Positions 48,173-56,485 are shown, counted from the stretch's first letter. The stretch: DNA of 56,712 nt from an uncultured Bacilli bacterium (GCA_944371325.1 CALVXO010000009.1:1-56712), one strand, 5' to 3'. Notes: a model not told the origin generated them from the letters alone. Numbers and translations: made by a program.

Positions 48173-48732
48173 AAGAAACTATTGAATTAATTAAAAAATT
48201 ATGGTCAAATAAAAGAACAAAATCTATATCGGTTTTAATTATGTATGTTATATTTTTTACTTTTGTCTTTTTATTGATTTCTAGTGGAACTCATAATTAT
48301 CAAAGACCAGTTACTGAGAAAGAACCAAATGTTGAAAATAATGAAAATTTTAAACTAGAAAATATAACAAATTATAAATTAGAAATAATTAGTACAGATA
48401 ATTTTACATATGATTCAAGTACTAATAAAGTATTTTATGATGGAAATTATTATGAAATTAATAATATTCCAGAAATTATAAGTAAATATGATTTAACTAT
48501 ATTTAGTCCTAGTAATATTTCTAAATTATTAGAAGTAGGAACATTAGAATCAACTAATTATATAGATAAAAGTGATACATATATAATAAAAATAAGTGAT
48601 TTTGAAAGAATAATTCATAATAATGAAATAGTAAATGATGAATATATTAAAATAACTAAATATGAATCAAAAATAGTATTAGATTTAACTAATTATTATG
48701 GTTATGTAGTAAATATAGAATTGAGGAGTTAG
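48169..48732 (+). CDS. Hypothetical single-pass membrane protein
   Basis: 187 residues, 4-bp overlap with fmt. A basic N-terminus (KKLWSNKRTK) leads into one membrane helix (SVLIMYVIFFTFVFLLIS) and an extracytoplasmic domain of ~140 residues rich in Asn, Ser and Tyr (FTYDSSTNKVFYDGNYYEIN). Topology suggests a membrane-anchored surface or cell-envelope protein. I recognise no family. It is co-transcribed with fmt and the small membrane protein after it. Confidence 0.7.
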   Translation: MKETIELIKKLWSNKRTKSISVLIMYVIFFTFVFLLISSGTHNYQRPVTEKEPNVENNENFKLENITNYKLEIISTDNFTYDSSTNKVFYDGNYYEINNIPEIISKYDLTIFSPSNISKLLEVGTLESTNYIDKSDTYIIKISDFERIIHNNEIVNDEYIKITKYESKIVLDLTNYYGYVVNIELRS

Positions 48733-48734
48733 GT

Positions 48735-49040
48735 ATGAACGTAGTAATAATCATTTTAGTTGTTGGTGCTTTAGCAGTTTTAATTTTTAAAAGATTTAGT
48801 AATATAGTTTATTATGTAGGAATAGTTGATATATTTTTAAGAATATTATCTTTTATAGCAGCAAACATTCCAATTAAAGAAATAAGTAATTTTATTTATA
48901 CTTATTTTCCAAGTAGTGTTCCAACTATAATAAATATGTATTCAAGTGGTATATTTAATACAATATTAATGTGGGTATTGTGTGTATTATATATTTTTTT
49001 AGATATTTATTTAATAAGAATTTTTTGGAAAAAGAAATAA
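48735..49040 (+). CDS. Small multi-pass membrane protein
   Basis: 101 residues, ATG start with GAGGAG, 2 bases after the preceding stop. Three hydrophobic segments: VVIIILVVGALAVLIF, VGIVDIFLRILSFIAANI and FNTILMWVLCVLYIFLDIYL. It ends in a positive tail (FWKKK). No family is recognised. Coupled to the single-pass protein before it; the pair may form a membrane complex. Confidence 0.65.
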   Translation: MNVVIIILVVGALAVLIFKRFSNIVYYVGIVDIFLRILSFIAANIPIKEISNFIYTYFPSSVPTIINMYSSGIFNTILMWVLCVLYIFLDIYLIRIFWKKK

Positions 49041-49058
49041 CTTCGGTTATTTTTTTTA
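49035..49058 (+). terminator. Terminator with TTCG tetraloop
   Basis: AAATAAC (49035-49041), loop TTCG (49042-49045), GTTATTT (49046-49052), then T-run. It closes the fmt operon. Confidence 0.85.
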
Positions 49059-49087
49059 TTGACTAGTTAATTAAAATAATGTAAAAT
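49059..49087 (+). promoter_or_regulatory. Promoter of the pilin-like gene
   Basis: TTGACT (49059-49064), 17-bp spacer, TAAAAT (49082-49087), about 20 bases before the TTG start at 49109. Confidence 0.75.
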
Positions 49088-49108
49088 TAATAATAGGAGA
49101 TGGTAATT

Positions 49109-50755
49109 TTGAAAAAAGCATTTACTTTGGTTGAATTGTTAGGAGTTATTATAATATTAGGAGTTTTAGCTTTAATAACTTTTCCAATAATTGATAAATC
49201 AATTAAAAATAGTAAGGAAAAAGCTTTGGAAAGGGCAATTGATAATATAGAAGAAGCAGCTTATAATTATAGTATAAAAAATGATTTAGGGTATGAAACA
49301 TTTTATAATAAATTATCTTTAGAAGAACTAAAAAAATCAGGTTTTTTAGAAAAAGAAACTATTAATCCAGTTACTAACGAAAATATGACCGGTTGTGTTA
49401 TATATAAATGGGACGATTCGAAGAAACAGTATGAATTTAAATATGAAGATCCTTGTCCATCTTATCCTGATATACCAACAAGTTTGATTTCAATATTATT
49501 AGAACAATATTCTGAAGGAAATACTAAAGGGTTAGTAAAAGATGGTACAAATGAAAATTTATATTATTATACAGGAACAAATGAAGAAGTAAGCAATAAT
49601 TTCTTATGGTATGGTGGCCATCAATGGCGAGTATTAGAGTTTGATACTGAAGCTAGAACATTGACGCTAATAACACAACAGCCATTAACAGCAATTCAAC
49701 CAGCCAGTGCAGTATGGCAAACAAAAGAAGCATATGAATCAAGTTATATCAATACTTGGTTAAATGATTATTTTTGGAATAGTCTAAATAGCAGTATACA
49801 AAATAATATATTAGATAGTACATTTAATATAGGAATATATACTGATATTGACGAAATTACGACAACACAAAAAGTAGGATTGTTAGATGAAGAACAATAT
49901 AAAAGAGCAGGAGAAGCCTATTCATTCTTGGATATAAAAGATTATTTTTGGTTAGGAAATAGGTATAGTTCGTCTAACGTTAGCTACGTGGACAGCAATG
50001 GCAGCTTCCACAACAATAGTCCGTCAAGCAGTTGCGGCGTGCGTGCAGTTATAAAAATTTCTGATATAACCATCACCGGAGGGGATGGTACTCTTGCGAG
50101 CAATTATCAAGTAGGAAATAAAGCAACAAATACAAGTGAAGTACAAGTAGGAGAATATATCAATGTACTATATAGTGGAAGTGATAATGCATGTGGAAGT
50201 GATAAAATGTGTACATTTAGAGTAGTAAGTAAAGATGAAGATAGTATCAAAGTAGTACTAAATGGATTACTTCCAACAACAAGTCAATATGGAAGTACAG
50301 CAACAATAAGTACAAGTCATACAATATATACTCCACTGAATACATTTGCTGAAGGAATAAGTGACACATATCGATATACCGGAAATAAAACATTCTATAT
50401 AGGAGATTATCCATCGGGAGCAAATTATGAAGATGTACAAGATGAAACCTTGGAAGCAAGTATAGGATTACCAACAGTAGGAGAGATGTTTAGTGGGAAT
50501 GACATTGATTTAAGTACGTCAAGTGCTAAAACATTTGTCGATGTAAATACAATCGAAAATCCAACGATATCATATTATTATTGGACAATGAATAGGTATA
50601 GTTCGTCTAACGTTCGCGACGCCAGCAGCTCTGGTCGCCTCATCTACGGTAGTTCTACGAATGCGTTTGGCGTCCGTGCAGTTATATATCTGAAGTCAGG
50701 ATTAACTTTTACTAGTGGAAATGGAACAGCTCAATCACCATACTCTTTACAATAG
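49109..50755 (+). CDS. Pseudopilin-type surface protein with two putative variable regions
   Basis: 548 residues from TTG 49109 (AGGAG at 49095-49099; the ATG at 49100 overlaps that site). The N-terminus MKKAFTLVELLGVIIILGVL is a class III prepilin signal with the expected Phe after the cleavage Ala and the Glu at position +5. A helical stalk follows to ~65. Two related ectodomains follow: one ends WLGNRYSSSNV ... CGVRAVIKIS, the other WTMNRYSSSNV ... FGVRAVIYLK. The GVRAVI ending on a strand resembles C-type-lectin-like folds used by diversity-generating retroelements, and the segment before it is hypervariable between the two domains although its flanks are identical. Likely a surface or pilus-tip binding protein, processed by a prepilin peptidase encoded elsewhere. 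The DGR link is inference. Confidence 0.8.
   Translation: MKKAFTLVELLGVIIILGVLALITFPIIDKSIKNSKEKALERAIDNIEEAAYNYSIKNDLGYETFYNKLSLEELKKSGFLEKETINPVTNENMTGCVIYKWDDSKKQYEFKYEDPCPSYPDIPTSLISILLEQYSEGNTKGLVKDGTNENLYYYTGTNEEVSNNFLWYGGHQWRVLEFDTEARTLTLITQQPLTAIQPASAVWQTKEAYESSYINTWLNDYFWNSLNSSIQNNILDSTFNIGIYTDIDEITTTQKVGLLDEEQYKRAGEAYSFLDIKDYFWLGNRYSSSNVSYVDSNGSFHNNSPSSSCGVRAVIKISDITITGGDGTLASNYQVGNKATNTSEVQVGEYINVLYSGSDNACGSDKMCTFRVVSKDEDSIKVVLNGLLPTTSQYGSTATISTSHTIYTPLNTFAEGISDTYRYTGNKTFYIGDYPSGANYEDVQDETLEASIGLPTVGEMFSGNDIDLSTSSAKTFVDVNTIENPTISYYYWTMNRYSSSNVRDASSSGRLIYGSSTNAFGVRAVIYLKSGLTFTSGNGTAQSPYSLQ
49958..50053 (+). repeat. Putative variable region 1 (DGR-like)
   Basis: A 96-bp segment: a 24-bp left flank (49958-49981) identical to copy 2, an 18-codon divergent core (49982-50035), and the right flank GGCGTGCGTGCAGTTATA (50036-50053), which matches copy 2 except for one base. 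The core is clearly richer in G+C than the surrounding DNA. Confidence 0.65.
50591..50686 (+). repeat. Putative variable region 2 (DGR-like)
   Basis: Same length (96 bp) as copy 1, with flank 50591-50614 identical to 49958-49981 and right flank 50669-50686. In the core (50615-50668) only a few of the 18 codons are identical to copy 1; most differences sit in the first two codon positions, as when template adenines are randomised. Confidence 0.65.
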
Positions 50756-50842
50756 ATAAATGCATGTAGTAATAAAATGAATTATATAAAGATATCTTGT
50801 TAATTTATTATATATAATTAGATCTAATGATGGTTTAATGGT

Positions 50843-50884
50843 AGAAGTGTTTATTGAATTGAATAATAACACTTCTATTTTTTC
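50843..50884 (+). terminator. Terminator of the pilin-like gene
   Basis: AGAAGTGTT (50843-50851) and AACACTTCT (50868-50876), followed by ATTTTTTC. The rest of the 225-bp gap to ruvA holds the ruvA promoter and no template repeat. Confidence 0.75.
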
Positions 50885-50934
50885 TATCTTTTATATTTAT
50901 GATATATAATTAAGAAAATCTGCTATTTTAAATA

Positions 50935-50963
50935 TTGTTTTAAAAACAGATGTTTGATATAAT
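50935..50963 (+). promoter_or_regulatory. ruvA: ruvA promoter
   Basis: TTGTTT (50935-50940), 17-bp spacer, TATAAT (50958-50963), about 18 bases before the ruvA start. It probably drives ruvA through the gene at 54708. Confidence 0.75.
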
Positions 50964-50980
50964 TATATAGGTGGTTATTT

Positions 50981-51532
50981 ATGTATTCATATATAAAAGG
51001 ATTTGTTAAAGAAATAGAAAGTAATTATATTGTATTAGATAACAATGGAATAGGTTATTTGATATATACACCTAATCCATATACATTTAATATTGATGAG
51101 GAATATACTGTTTATATTTATCAAAATGTTAAAGAAGATGAATTAACTTTATATGGGTTTAAATTAAAAGAAGAAAAAGATTTATTTTTAAAATTAATTG
51201 AAGTAAAAGGATTAGGTTGCAAAATGGCTCTTCCTATTATTGCAACAGGTTCAATTAATGGTATAATAGATGCTATTGAAAGAGAAAATATATTATATTT
51301 AAAAAAATTCCCTAAAATAGGAGATAAAGTAGCTAAACAAATTATTTTAGATTTAAAAGGTAAATTAAATACTAATGGTGTTGTTACAAATAATAACAAT
51401 GATGAATTAATTGAAGTATTAAAAGGATTAGGTTATAAAACTCAAGATATATTAAAAGTTGTAAGACAAGTAAATACTAATTTATCACTAGAAGATCAAA
51501 TTAAGGAAGCATTAAAGTTATTTTTAAAATGA
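50981..51532 (+). CDS. ruvA: Holliday junction DNA helicase subunit RuvA
   Basis: 183 residues, ATG start with AGGTGG. OB-fold N-terminus MYSYIKGFVKEIESNYIVL, then helix-hairpin-helix segments LIEVKGLGCKMALPIIA and KKFPKIGDKVAKQIILDLKG, and a C-terminal RuvB-binding domain (LKGLGYKTQDILKVV). RuvA binds the four-way junction and directs RuvB. It overlaps the next gene by 4 bases. Confidence 0.96.
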   Translation: MYSYIKGFVKEIESNYIVLDNNGIGYLIYTPNPYTFNIDEEYTVYIYQNVKEDELTLYGFKLKEEKDLFLKLIEVKGLGCKMALPIIATGSINGIIDAIERENILYLKKFPKIGDKVAKQIILDLKGKLNTNGVVTNNNNDELIEVLKGLGYKTQDILKVVRQVNTNLSLEDQIKEALKLFLK

Positions 51533-52029
51533 GAATAGCTATTGATTTTGATGATACAGTTGTAAGAACTAGTGATAAAGTAAAAGAGTATTTAAATAAG
51601 TATAATATAAAAGAGTTAAAAAATGTCGATGAAAAATATAAATTTTATAAAAAGCATATTGATGATATAACAAAAAATTTAGAATTTTTTGATGATGTAG
51701 TTGATGCTTTAAATAAATTAAGTTTAAATAATGAATTATATTTAGTTACAGCGAGGAGTAATTACTATTCAGAAAATTTAGAATATTTGACTACCAAGTT
51801 TATAAAAGATAATAACTTACCTTTTAAAGAAATTTATTTTGAATGTTTTGAATCTGGAAAAGCAGATAAGTGTGAAGAATTAAATATTGATTTATTTATT
51901 GATGATTATTATGTTAATTGTGTAGAAGTTAGTAAAAAAGGAATAGATACTTTATTGTTTAAAAATGAATATGATAATTTAAAAACGGTTAATAGTTGGC
52001 AAGATATATTAAAATATGTGGAGGGATAG
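51529..52029 (+). CDS. HAD-like 5'(3')-nucleotidase-type protein
   Basis: 166 residues starting in the ruvA stop (ATGA). HAD motif I is [20 protein letters not shown] (DxDDT, nucleophile Asp and acid Asp both present), motif [15 protein letters not shown] and motif [15 protein letters not shown]. This matches the NT5C/YqfW-like nucleotidase group, which dephosphorylates nucleotides or similar small substrates. Its insertion between ruvA and ruvB is unusual, but translation is tightly coupled (4 bp and 1 bp spacing). Confidence 0.8.
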   Translation: MRIAIDFDDTVVRTSDKVKEYLNKYNIKELKNVDEKYKFYKKHIDDITKNLEFFDDVVDALNKLSLNNELYLVTARSNYYSENLEYLTTKFIKDNNLPFKEIYFECFESGKADKCEELNIDLFIDDYYVNCVEVSKKGIDTLLFKNEYDNLKTVNSWQDILKYVEG

Positions 52030-52030
52030 T

Positions 52031-53047
52031 ATGGATGAAAGAGTAGTAACTAATAGAGAATTAAAAGAAGATACTTTTGAACAAACTATTAGACCAGATA
52101 GTTTAGATGAATATATAGGACAAACTGAAATAAAAGAAAATTTAAGTGTATTTATTAAAGCTGCTAAATTAAGAGAAGAACCATTAGATCATGTATTATT
52201 ATATGGTCCTCCAGGATTAGGTAAAACTACTTTAGCTAATATAATTGCTAATGAATTAGGGTCTAATATAAAAACAGCAAGTGGACCAGCTATTGAAAAA
52301 ACTGGTGATTTGGCTGCTATTCTATCAACTTTAGAGCCTGGTGATGTTTTATTTATCGATGAAATTCATAGAATACCTAGATATATTGAAGAAGTATTAT
52401 ATTCAGCTATGGAAGATTTTACTTTAGATATAATTGTTGGAAGTGATTCTAGTAGTAGAAGTATTAGAATTGATTTGCCTCCTTTTACATTAGTTGGAGC
52501 AACTACTAGAACAGGTGATTTAACTAGTCCTTTAAGGGATAGATTTGGAATTATTTCTAAACTAAATTATTATACTATTGAAGAATTAACTGATATAGCT
52601 AAAAGAACTAGTAGGGTACTTAATACTCCAATTGAAGAAGATGCAGCGGTCGAATTAGCTAAAAGAAGTAGAGGAACTCCTCGTATTTGTAATAGATTAT
52701 TTAAAAGAGTAAGAGATTATGCTTTAGTTATGGGTAATGGTGTAATAGATAAAAAAATAACTACTTTAGCTTTAGGTAAATTAAAAGTAGATGAATTAGG
52801 TTTAGATGAAACTGACTATAATTTATTAAAAGCAATAATAGAAAAATTTAATGGTGGACCAGTAGGAATTGATGCAATTGCTTCTAGTATAGGCGAAGAA
52901 GTTACAACTATTGAAGATGTTTATGAACCATATTTATTACAAAATGGATTTTTAAAAAGAACTTCTAGAGGTAGAATCGTAACTGATAAAGCTTATGAAC
53001 ATTTAAAAATAAATCATCAAAATAGATTGAATATGGAAGATTTATGA
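52031..53047 (+). CDS. ruvB: Holliday junction branch-migration ATPase RuvB
   Basis: 338 residues from ATG 52031 (GGAGGGA at 52020-52026). [37 protein letters not shown] (Walker A), FIDEIHRI (Walker B), [18 protein letters not shown] (sensor and arginine-finger region) and the winged-helix end [14 protein letters not shown] are all conserved. It pumps DNA through RuvA-bound junctions. It overlaps the next gene by 4 bases. Confidence 0.97.
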   Translation: MDERVVTNRELKEDTFEQTIRPDSLDEYIGQTEIKENLSVFIKAAKLREEPLDHVLLYGPPGLGKTTLANIIANELGSNIKTASGPAIEKTGDLAAILSTLEPGDVLFIDEIHRIPRYIEEVLYSAMEDFTLDIIVGSDSSSRSIRIDLPPFTLVGATTRTGDLTSPLRDRFGIISKLNYYTIEELTDIAKRTSRVLNTPIEEDAAVELAKRSRGTPRICNRLFKRVRDYALVMGNGVIDKKITTLALGKLKVDELGLDETDYNLLKAIIEKFNGGPVGIDAIASSIGEEVTTIEDVYEPYLLQNGFLKRTSRGRIVTDKAYEHLKINHQNRLNMEDL

Positions 53048-53703
53048 AATTAGAAGATTTGCACATACAATATGATAAATTACAAAAAAAGTATGGGGCT
53101 AAAGATTTAAACTCTATTTATAATGGTGGTTGTAGTGATAATCCTGATATTTGCTTTGTCTTTATGAATCCAACAGGCAAAAATAATGCTTCTTCTAAAG
53201 ATTGGAAAGGAATAAGAGCCCCTTGGATTGGAACAAAAAACATTTGGGATTTGTTTTATAAATTAAATTTATTAGATGAAGAAATTTATTTTAAAATTAA
53301 AAGTATTAAAGGAAAAGATTGGACAGAAGAATTAGCTTATAAAGTATATGAAGATGTTACAAAACATAAATACTTTATAACTAATTTAGGAAAATGTACA
53401 CAAATAGACGCAAGAGAACTTCCAAATAGTGTTTATGAAAAATATTTAGATTTATTATGTAAAGAAATAGAAATAATAAATCCTAAAGTTATTATATTGT
53501 TTGGAAATCAAGTTAGTTCGATTGTTTTAGATGAAAAAATATCAGTTTCACAATGTCGAAAAAAATTATTTATAAAAAAAATAAATGGTAAAAATTATAA
53601 TTTTTATTCAGTATATTATCCAGTAGGAAATGGAAGATTTAATATTGATAAATCATTAGAAGATATAAAATACATAATGGGAGGAATTTATGAAAACAGA
53701 TGA
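53044..53703 (+). CDS. Uracil-DNA-glycosylase-superfamily-like protein
   Basis: 219 residues starting in the ruvB stop. [15 protein letters not shown] sits where the first active-site loop (GxxPG) of UDG-superfamily proteins is expected, [18 protein letters not shown] resembles the middle motif, [16 protein letters not shown] matches the central strand-helix, and [15 protein letters not shown] sits where HPSxxN/R is expected. No iron-sulfur Cys set typical of families 4/5 is seen. It may be a DNA repair glycosylase, consistent with the ruv operon, but the motifs are divergent. It overlaps queA by 14 bases. Confidence 0.6.
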   Translation: MKLEDLHIQYDKLQKKYGAKDLNSIYNGGCSDNPDICFVFMNPTGKNNASSKDWKGIRAPWIGTKNIWDLFYKLNLLDEEIYFKIKSIKGKDWTEELAYKVYEDVTKHKYFITNLGKCTQIDARELPNSVYEKYLDLLCKEIEIINPKVIILFGNQVSSIVLDEKISVSQCRKKLFIKKINGKNYNFYSVYYPVGNGRFNIDKSLEDIKYIMGGIYENR

Positions 53704-54706
53704 TTTTGATTATTACTTACCAGAAAATTTAATTGCGCAAACTCCTTTAGAAAAAAGAGATGCTTCTAAATTATTAGTTTTAGATAAAGAAACAGGTAAA
53801 ATAGAACATAAACATTTTACAGATATAATTGATTATTTAGAAAAAGATGATATATTAGTTATTAATGATACGAAAGTAATACCAGCTAGATTAATAGGCG
53901 TTAAAGAAGAAACTAATGCAGTTATTGAAATATTAATGTTAAAAGAAGTTGGTAATAATTGGGAATGCTTAGTAAAACCTGCTAAAAGAGTTAAAGTTGG
54001 TACAGTAATTAAATTTAGTGATAAATTAAAAGTAAAATGTGTTGAAGTAAAAGATGAAGGAATAAGGATATTCGAATTTATTTATGATGGTATTTTGTAT
54101 GAAATATTAGATGAGTTAGGTACAATGCCACTACCACCTTATATTCATGAAAAATTAAAAGATCAAAATAGATATCAAACTATTTATGCTAAAAATCAAG
54201 GTAGTGCAGCTGCACCTACAGCAGGATTACATTTTACTAATGAATTATTAGAAAAAATAAAAGGAAAAGGAGTAATTATTGTTCCAATAACTTTACATGT
54301 AGGATTAGGTACATTTAGACCTGTTAATGTAGAAGATGTAACTAAACATAAAATGCATAGTGAATTTTATATGATGAGTAAAGAAACTGCTGAAATATTA
54401 AATAATCATAAAAAAAGAATTATTGCAGTAGGAACAACAACTACTAGAACATTAGAAACTATAATGAATTTATATGGAGAATTTAAAGAATGTAGTGGAT
54501 GGACTGATATATTTATATATCCGGGTTACAAATTTAAGGCAATTGATTGTTTAATTACTAATTTTCATTTACCTAAGTCAACTTTAGTTATGTTAGTAAG
54601 TGCTTTTGCTACCAAAGAATATATTATGAACGCTTATAATGAAGCAATAAAAAATAACTATCGTTTCTTTAGTTTTGGCGATAGTATGTTTATAAAGAAG
54701 GGATAA
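53690..54706 (+). CDS. queA: S-adenosylmethionine:tRNA ribosyltransferase-isomerase QueA
   Basis: 338 residues, ATG start with [82 protein letters not shown] and [19 protein letters not shown] are family signatures. It makes epoxyqueuosine at tRNA position 34. Usually tgt follows; here an unrelated gene does, and tgt is not in the window. Confidence 0.97.
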   Translation: MKTDDFDYYLPENLIAQTPLEKRDASKLLVLDKETGKIEHKHFTDIIDYLEKDDILVINDTKVIPARLIGVKEETNAVIEILMLKEVGNNWECLVKPAKRVKVGTVIKFSDKLKVKCVEVKDEGIRIFEFIYDGILYEILDELGTMPLPPYIHEKLKDQNRYQTIYAKNQGSAAAPTAGLHFTNELLEKIKGKGVIIVPITLHVGLGTFRPVNVEDVTKHKMHSEFYMMSKETAEILNNHKKRIIAVGTTTTRTLETIMNLYGEFKECSGWTDIFIYPGYKFKAIDCLITNFHLPKSTLVMLVSAFATKEYIMNAYNEAIKNNYRFFSFGDSMFIKKG

Positions 54707-54707
54707 A

Positions 54708-55241
54708 ATGACAAAAGAGTTAAAAAAATTATCTTTAGATTTAAAGAAAAAAATAGAAGATTATTCTTCATTTGATTTAGTCATGATTGGAGAAGTTTTG
54801 GCTAAAATTACAAGTCATTATGAAAATGAATCATATTCTTATCAGCAAACATATTATTTTTGTAAAGATTATAGAGTTGGTGAGGGAATTATTGTTGTTG
54901 AGCATCCAGCTATTATTATTGATGATTCTGTTAAAAGAAGATTTTATTCTTTTAATACTGATGATTTAGATAAATTAAGAAATGATGGAAAGGCATTGAT
55001 ATTAATTGATAATTTAAAAAATATGGCAGTAGATTCAGTTAATTTTTATTCTTTTAATAATAAAACAAGTGAATTAAAATTAAATGTTCATTTTGGAAAA
55101 TTTAAATATTTAAAGGAATTTATAAATAAAGTAATAATATATAAACTAAAAAATAATATAAATGATATTTCTAATGAAGAATTAGAAAATATAATGAATG
55201 AGTTTATTAATGAAAATTCAAAAAAATTAATTAAAAATTAA
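54708..55241 (+). CDS. Hypothetical protein after queA
   Basis: 177 residues, 1 base after queA, with AGAAGGGA as the ribosome site. N-terminal helical segment (KELKKLSLDLKKKIEDYSSF), a central beta-rich part (EGIIVVEHPAIIIDDSVKRR) and a charged helical C-terminus. No membrane segment, no motif recognised. Probably the last gene of the ruvA-queA operon, because a new promoter starts 9 bases after its stop. Confidence 0.7.
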   Translation: MTKELKKLSLDLKKKIEDYSSFDLVMIGEVLAKITSHYENESYSYQQTYYFCKDYRVGEGIIVVEHPAIIIDDSVKRRFYSFNTDDLDKLRNDGKALILIDNLKNMAVDSVNFYSFNNKTSELKLNVHFGKFKYLKEFINKVIIYKLKNNINDISNEELENIMNEFINENSKKLIKN

Positions 55242-55249
55242 TCATGTTA

Positions 55250-55278
55250 TTGTATATAAAGTTAATTTATAGTATAAT
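55250..55278 (+). promoter_or_regulatory. Toxin promoter, module 1
   Basis: TTGTAT (55250-55255), 17-bp spacer, TATAAT (55273-55278). Confidence 0.75.
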
Positions 55279-55341
55279 TATATATAGGGAATAATAACTG
55301 TTGGGTACTTGCCGAGTTCTAAATGAAGGAGGCAGATAATT

Positions 55342-55431
55342 ATGAAGAAAAAAGATTTGTTGATTTCATATTTGATTCTAATTATCATTTTATTAATAAT
55401 ATCATTATTGATTTTATGTATAAAAAAATAG
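55342..55431 (+). CDS. Type I toxin-like hydrophobic peptide, module 1
   Basis: 29 residues: a Lys-rich start MKKKD, one ~20-residue membrane span rich in Leu/Ile, and a CIKK end. AAGGAGG (55326-55332) is an optimal ribosome site but is paired in a hairpin: TGCC (55310-55313) with GGCA (55331-55334) plus TTC/GAA inside it. Short single-span peptides with a masked ribosome site and an overlapping antisense RNA are typical of type I toxins, which act on the membrane. The sequence is not close to Fst, TxpA or Ibs as I know them. Confidence 0.75.
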   Translation: MKKKDLLISYLILIIILLIISLLILCIKK

Positions 55432-55534
55432 TACCTAATCTAACAGATTAAGTACAAAATCCAAATTACAGGTGAGTACTCAACGTGGAAAAGTTAAGTA
55501 TTCCCTTTTTTTATTGTATGCAAGTTTCCTTGAC
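55421..55534 (-). ncRNA. Putative antisense antitoxin RNA, module 1
   Basis: Minus-strand promoter TTGACA (55569-55564), 17-bp spacer, TACAAT (55546-55541), start near 55534. The RNA would run left across the toxin terminator and end at a hairpin (plus-strand 55431-55455, one mismatch) followed by a T-run (A-run 55422-55428 on plus), inside the last toxin codons. Predicted length ~114 nt; ends are estimates. Confidence 0.65.
55471..55513 (+). terminator. Toxin mRNA terminator, module 1
   Basis: GGTGAGTACTCAAC (55471-55484) pairs imperfectly with GTTAAGTATTCCC (55493-55505), then a T-run 55506-55512. Confidence 0.7.
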
Positions 55535-55598
55535 AAATACATTGTATCATAAATTAATATGTTTGTCAAAACAAATTAATTAAAAATTAACAAAATTA

Positions 55599-55627
55599 TT
55601 GTATATAAAGTTAATTTATAGTGTAAT
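55599..55627 (+). promoter_or_regulatory. Toxin promoter, module 2 (weaker -10)
   Basis: TTGTAT (55599-55604), 17-bp spacer, TGTAAT (55622-55627); the other modules have TATAAT. Confidence 0.65.
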
Positions 55628-55686
55628 TGTATATAGGGAATAATAACTGTTGAGTGTTGCCTCTTTATGAAGGGAGGCTGATAATT

Positions 55687-55770
55687 ATGAAGAAAAAGGA
55701 TTTATTAATTTTATCTTTATTAATTATTATTTTCTTATTAATAGCTTTGCTTTTTATTTCAATAAAATAG
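55687..55770 (+). CDS. Type I toxin-like hydrophobic peptide, module 2 (divergent)
   Basis: 27 residues starting MKKKDLL, with a different membrane span and ending ISIK; it lacks the Cys of the other copies. The ribosome site AGGGAGG (55671-55677) is masked by a 5-bp stem, GCCTC (55659-55663) with GAGGC (55674-55678). The peptide, leader hairpin and antisense terminator all differ from copies 1, 3 and 4, so it probably has its own antitoxin specificity. Confidence 0.72.
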   Translation: MKKKDLLILSLLIIIFLLIALLFISIK

Positions 55771-55777
55771 TAACCTA

Positions 55778-55890
55778 TAAAAGAAGAAGCACTCAATCAT
55801 CTGGATTGTAGTGCTAAACCAAATAGGGGTGAGTACTCAACGTGGAAAAGTTAAGTATTCCCTTTTTTATTGTATGCAAGTTTCCTTGAC
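55778..55890 (-). ncRNA. Putative antisense antitoxin RNA, module 2
   Basis: Promoter TTGACA (55925-55920), 17-bp spacer, TACAAT (55902-55897). A distinct terminator hairpin, AGCACT (55788-55793) with AGTGCT (55810-55815), followed by a T-rich tract on the minus strand. About 113 nt; ends are estimates. Confidence 0.6.
55828..55869 (+). terminator. Toxin mRNA terminator, module 2
   Basis: GGTGAGTACTCAAC (55828-55841) and GTTAAGTATTCCC (55850-55862) with the following T-run. Confidence 0.7.
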
Positions 55891-55954
55891 AAATACATTG
55901 TATCATAAAATAATATAATTGTCAAAATAAATTAATTAAAAATTAACAAAATTA

Positions 55955-55983
55955 TTGTATATAAAGTTAATTTATAGTATAAT
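55955..55983 (+). promoter_or_regulatory. Toxin promoter, module 3
   Basis: TTGTAT (55955-55960), 17-bp spacer, TATAAT (55978-55983). Confidence 0.75.
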
Positions 55984-56046
55984 TATATATAGGGAATAAT
56001 AACTGTTGGGTACTTGCCGAGTTCTAAATGAAGGAGGCAGATAATT

Positions 56047-56136
56047 ATGAAGAAAAAAGATTTGTTGATCTCTTATCTAATCCTAATTATCATTTTATTA
56101 GTTATAGCATTATTAATTTTATGCATAAAAAAATAG
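56047..56136 (+). CDS. Type I toxin-like hydrophobic peptide, module 3
   Basis: 29 residues, the same as modules 1 and 4 except for two conservative changes in the membrane span (Ile-Ile-Ser becomes Val-Ile-Ala). Several codons also differ synonymously from copy 1 (TTG ATC TCT TAT CTA against TTG ATT TCA TAT TTG), so the protein sequence appears to be under selection. The leader hairpin is identical to copy 1. Confidence 0.75.
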   Translation: MKKKDLLISYLILIIILLVIALLILCIKK

Positions 56137-56239
56137 TACCTAATCTAACAGATTAAGTACAAAGCTTGAAATAACAGGTGAGTACTCAACATAGGAAAGT
56201 TAAGTATTCCCTTTTTTATTATATGCAAGTTTCCTTGAC
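56126..56239 (-). ncRNA. Putative antisense antitoxin RNA, module 3
   Basis: Promoter TTGACA (56274-56269), 17-bp spacer, TACAAT (56251-56246); terminator hairpin 56136-56160 with T-run (A-run 56127-56133 on plus). About 114 nt; ends are estimates. Confidence 0.65.
56177..56218 (+). terminator. Toxin mRNA terminator, module 3
   Basis: GGTGAGTACTCAAC (56177-56190) and GTTAAGTATTCCC (56199-56211) with T-run. Confidence 0.7.
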
Positions 56240-56303
56240 AAATACATTGTATCATAAAATAATATAATTGTCAAAATAAATTAATTAAAAATTAACAAAA
56301 TTA

Positions 56304-56332
56304 TTGTATATAAAGTTAATTTATAGTATAAT
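56304..56332 (+). promoter_or_regulatory. Toxin promoter, module 4
   Basis: TTGTAT (56304-56309), 17-bp spacer, TATAAT (56327-56332). Confidence 0.75.
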
Positions 56333-56395
56333 TATATATAGGGAATAATAACTGTTGGGTACTTGCCGAGTTCTAAATGAAGGAGGCAGATAATT

Positions 56396-56485
56396 ATGAA
56401 GAAAAAAGATTTGTTGATTTCATATTTGATTCTAATTATCATTTTATTAATAATATCATTATTGATTTTATGTATAAAAAAATAG
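56396..56485 (+). CDS. Type I toxin-like hydrophobic peptide, module 4
   Basis: 29 residues, identical in protein sequence to module 1, with the same leader hairpin and AAGGAGG site. The spacer after the antisense terminator differs from copy 1, so this is a separate unit, not an exact assembly duplication. Confidence 0.75.
   Translation: MKKKDLLISYLILIIILLIISLLILCIKK

Noticed and set aside
50831..50850. A tRNA D-arm-like string (GGTTTAATGGTAGAAG)
   Set aside because: No acceptor stem, anticodon arm or T-arm can be formed around it; the bases are part of the terminator hairpin after the pilin-like gene.
50756..50980. Search for a DGR template or reverse transcriptase near the variable regions
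   Set aside because: The 24-bp flank is not found again here, and no protein in the window shows a reverse transcriptase YxDD-type motif; if a DGR exists it must be elsewhere.
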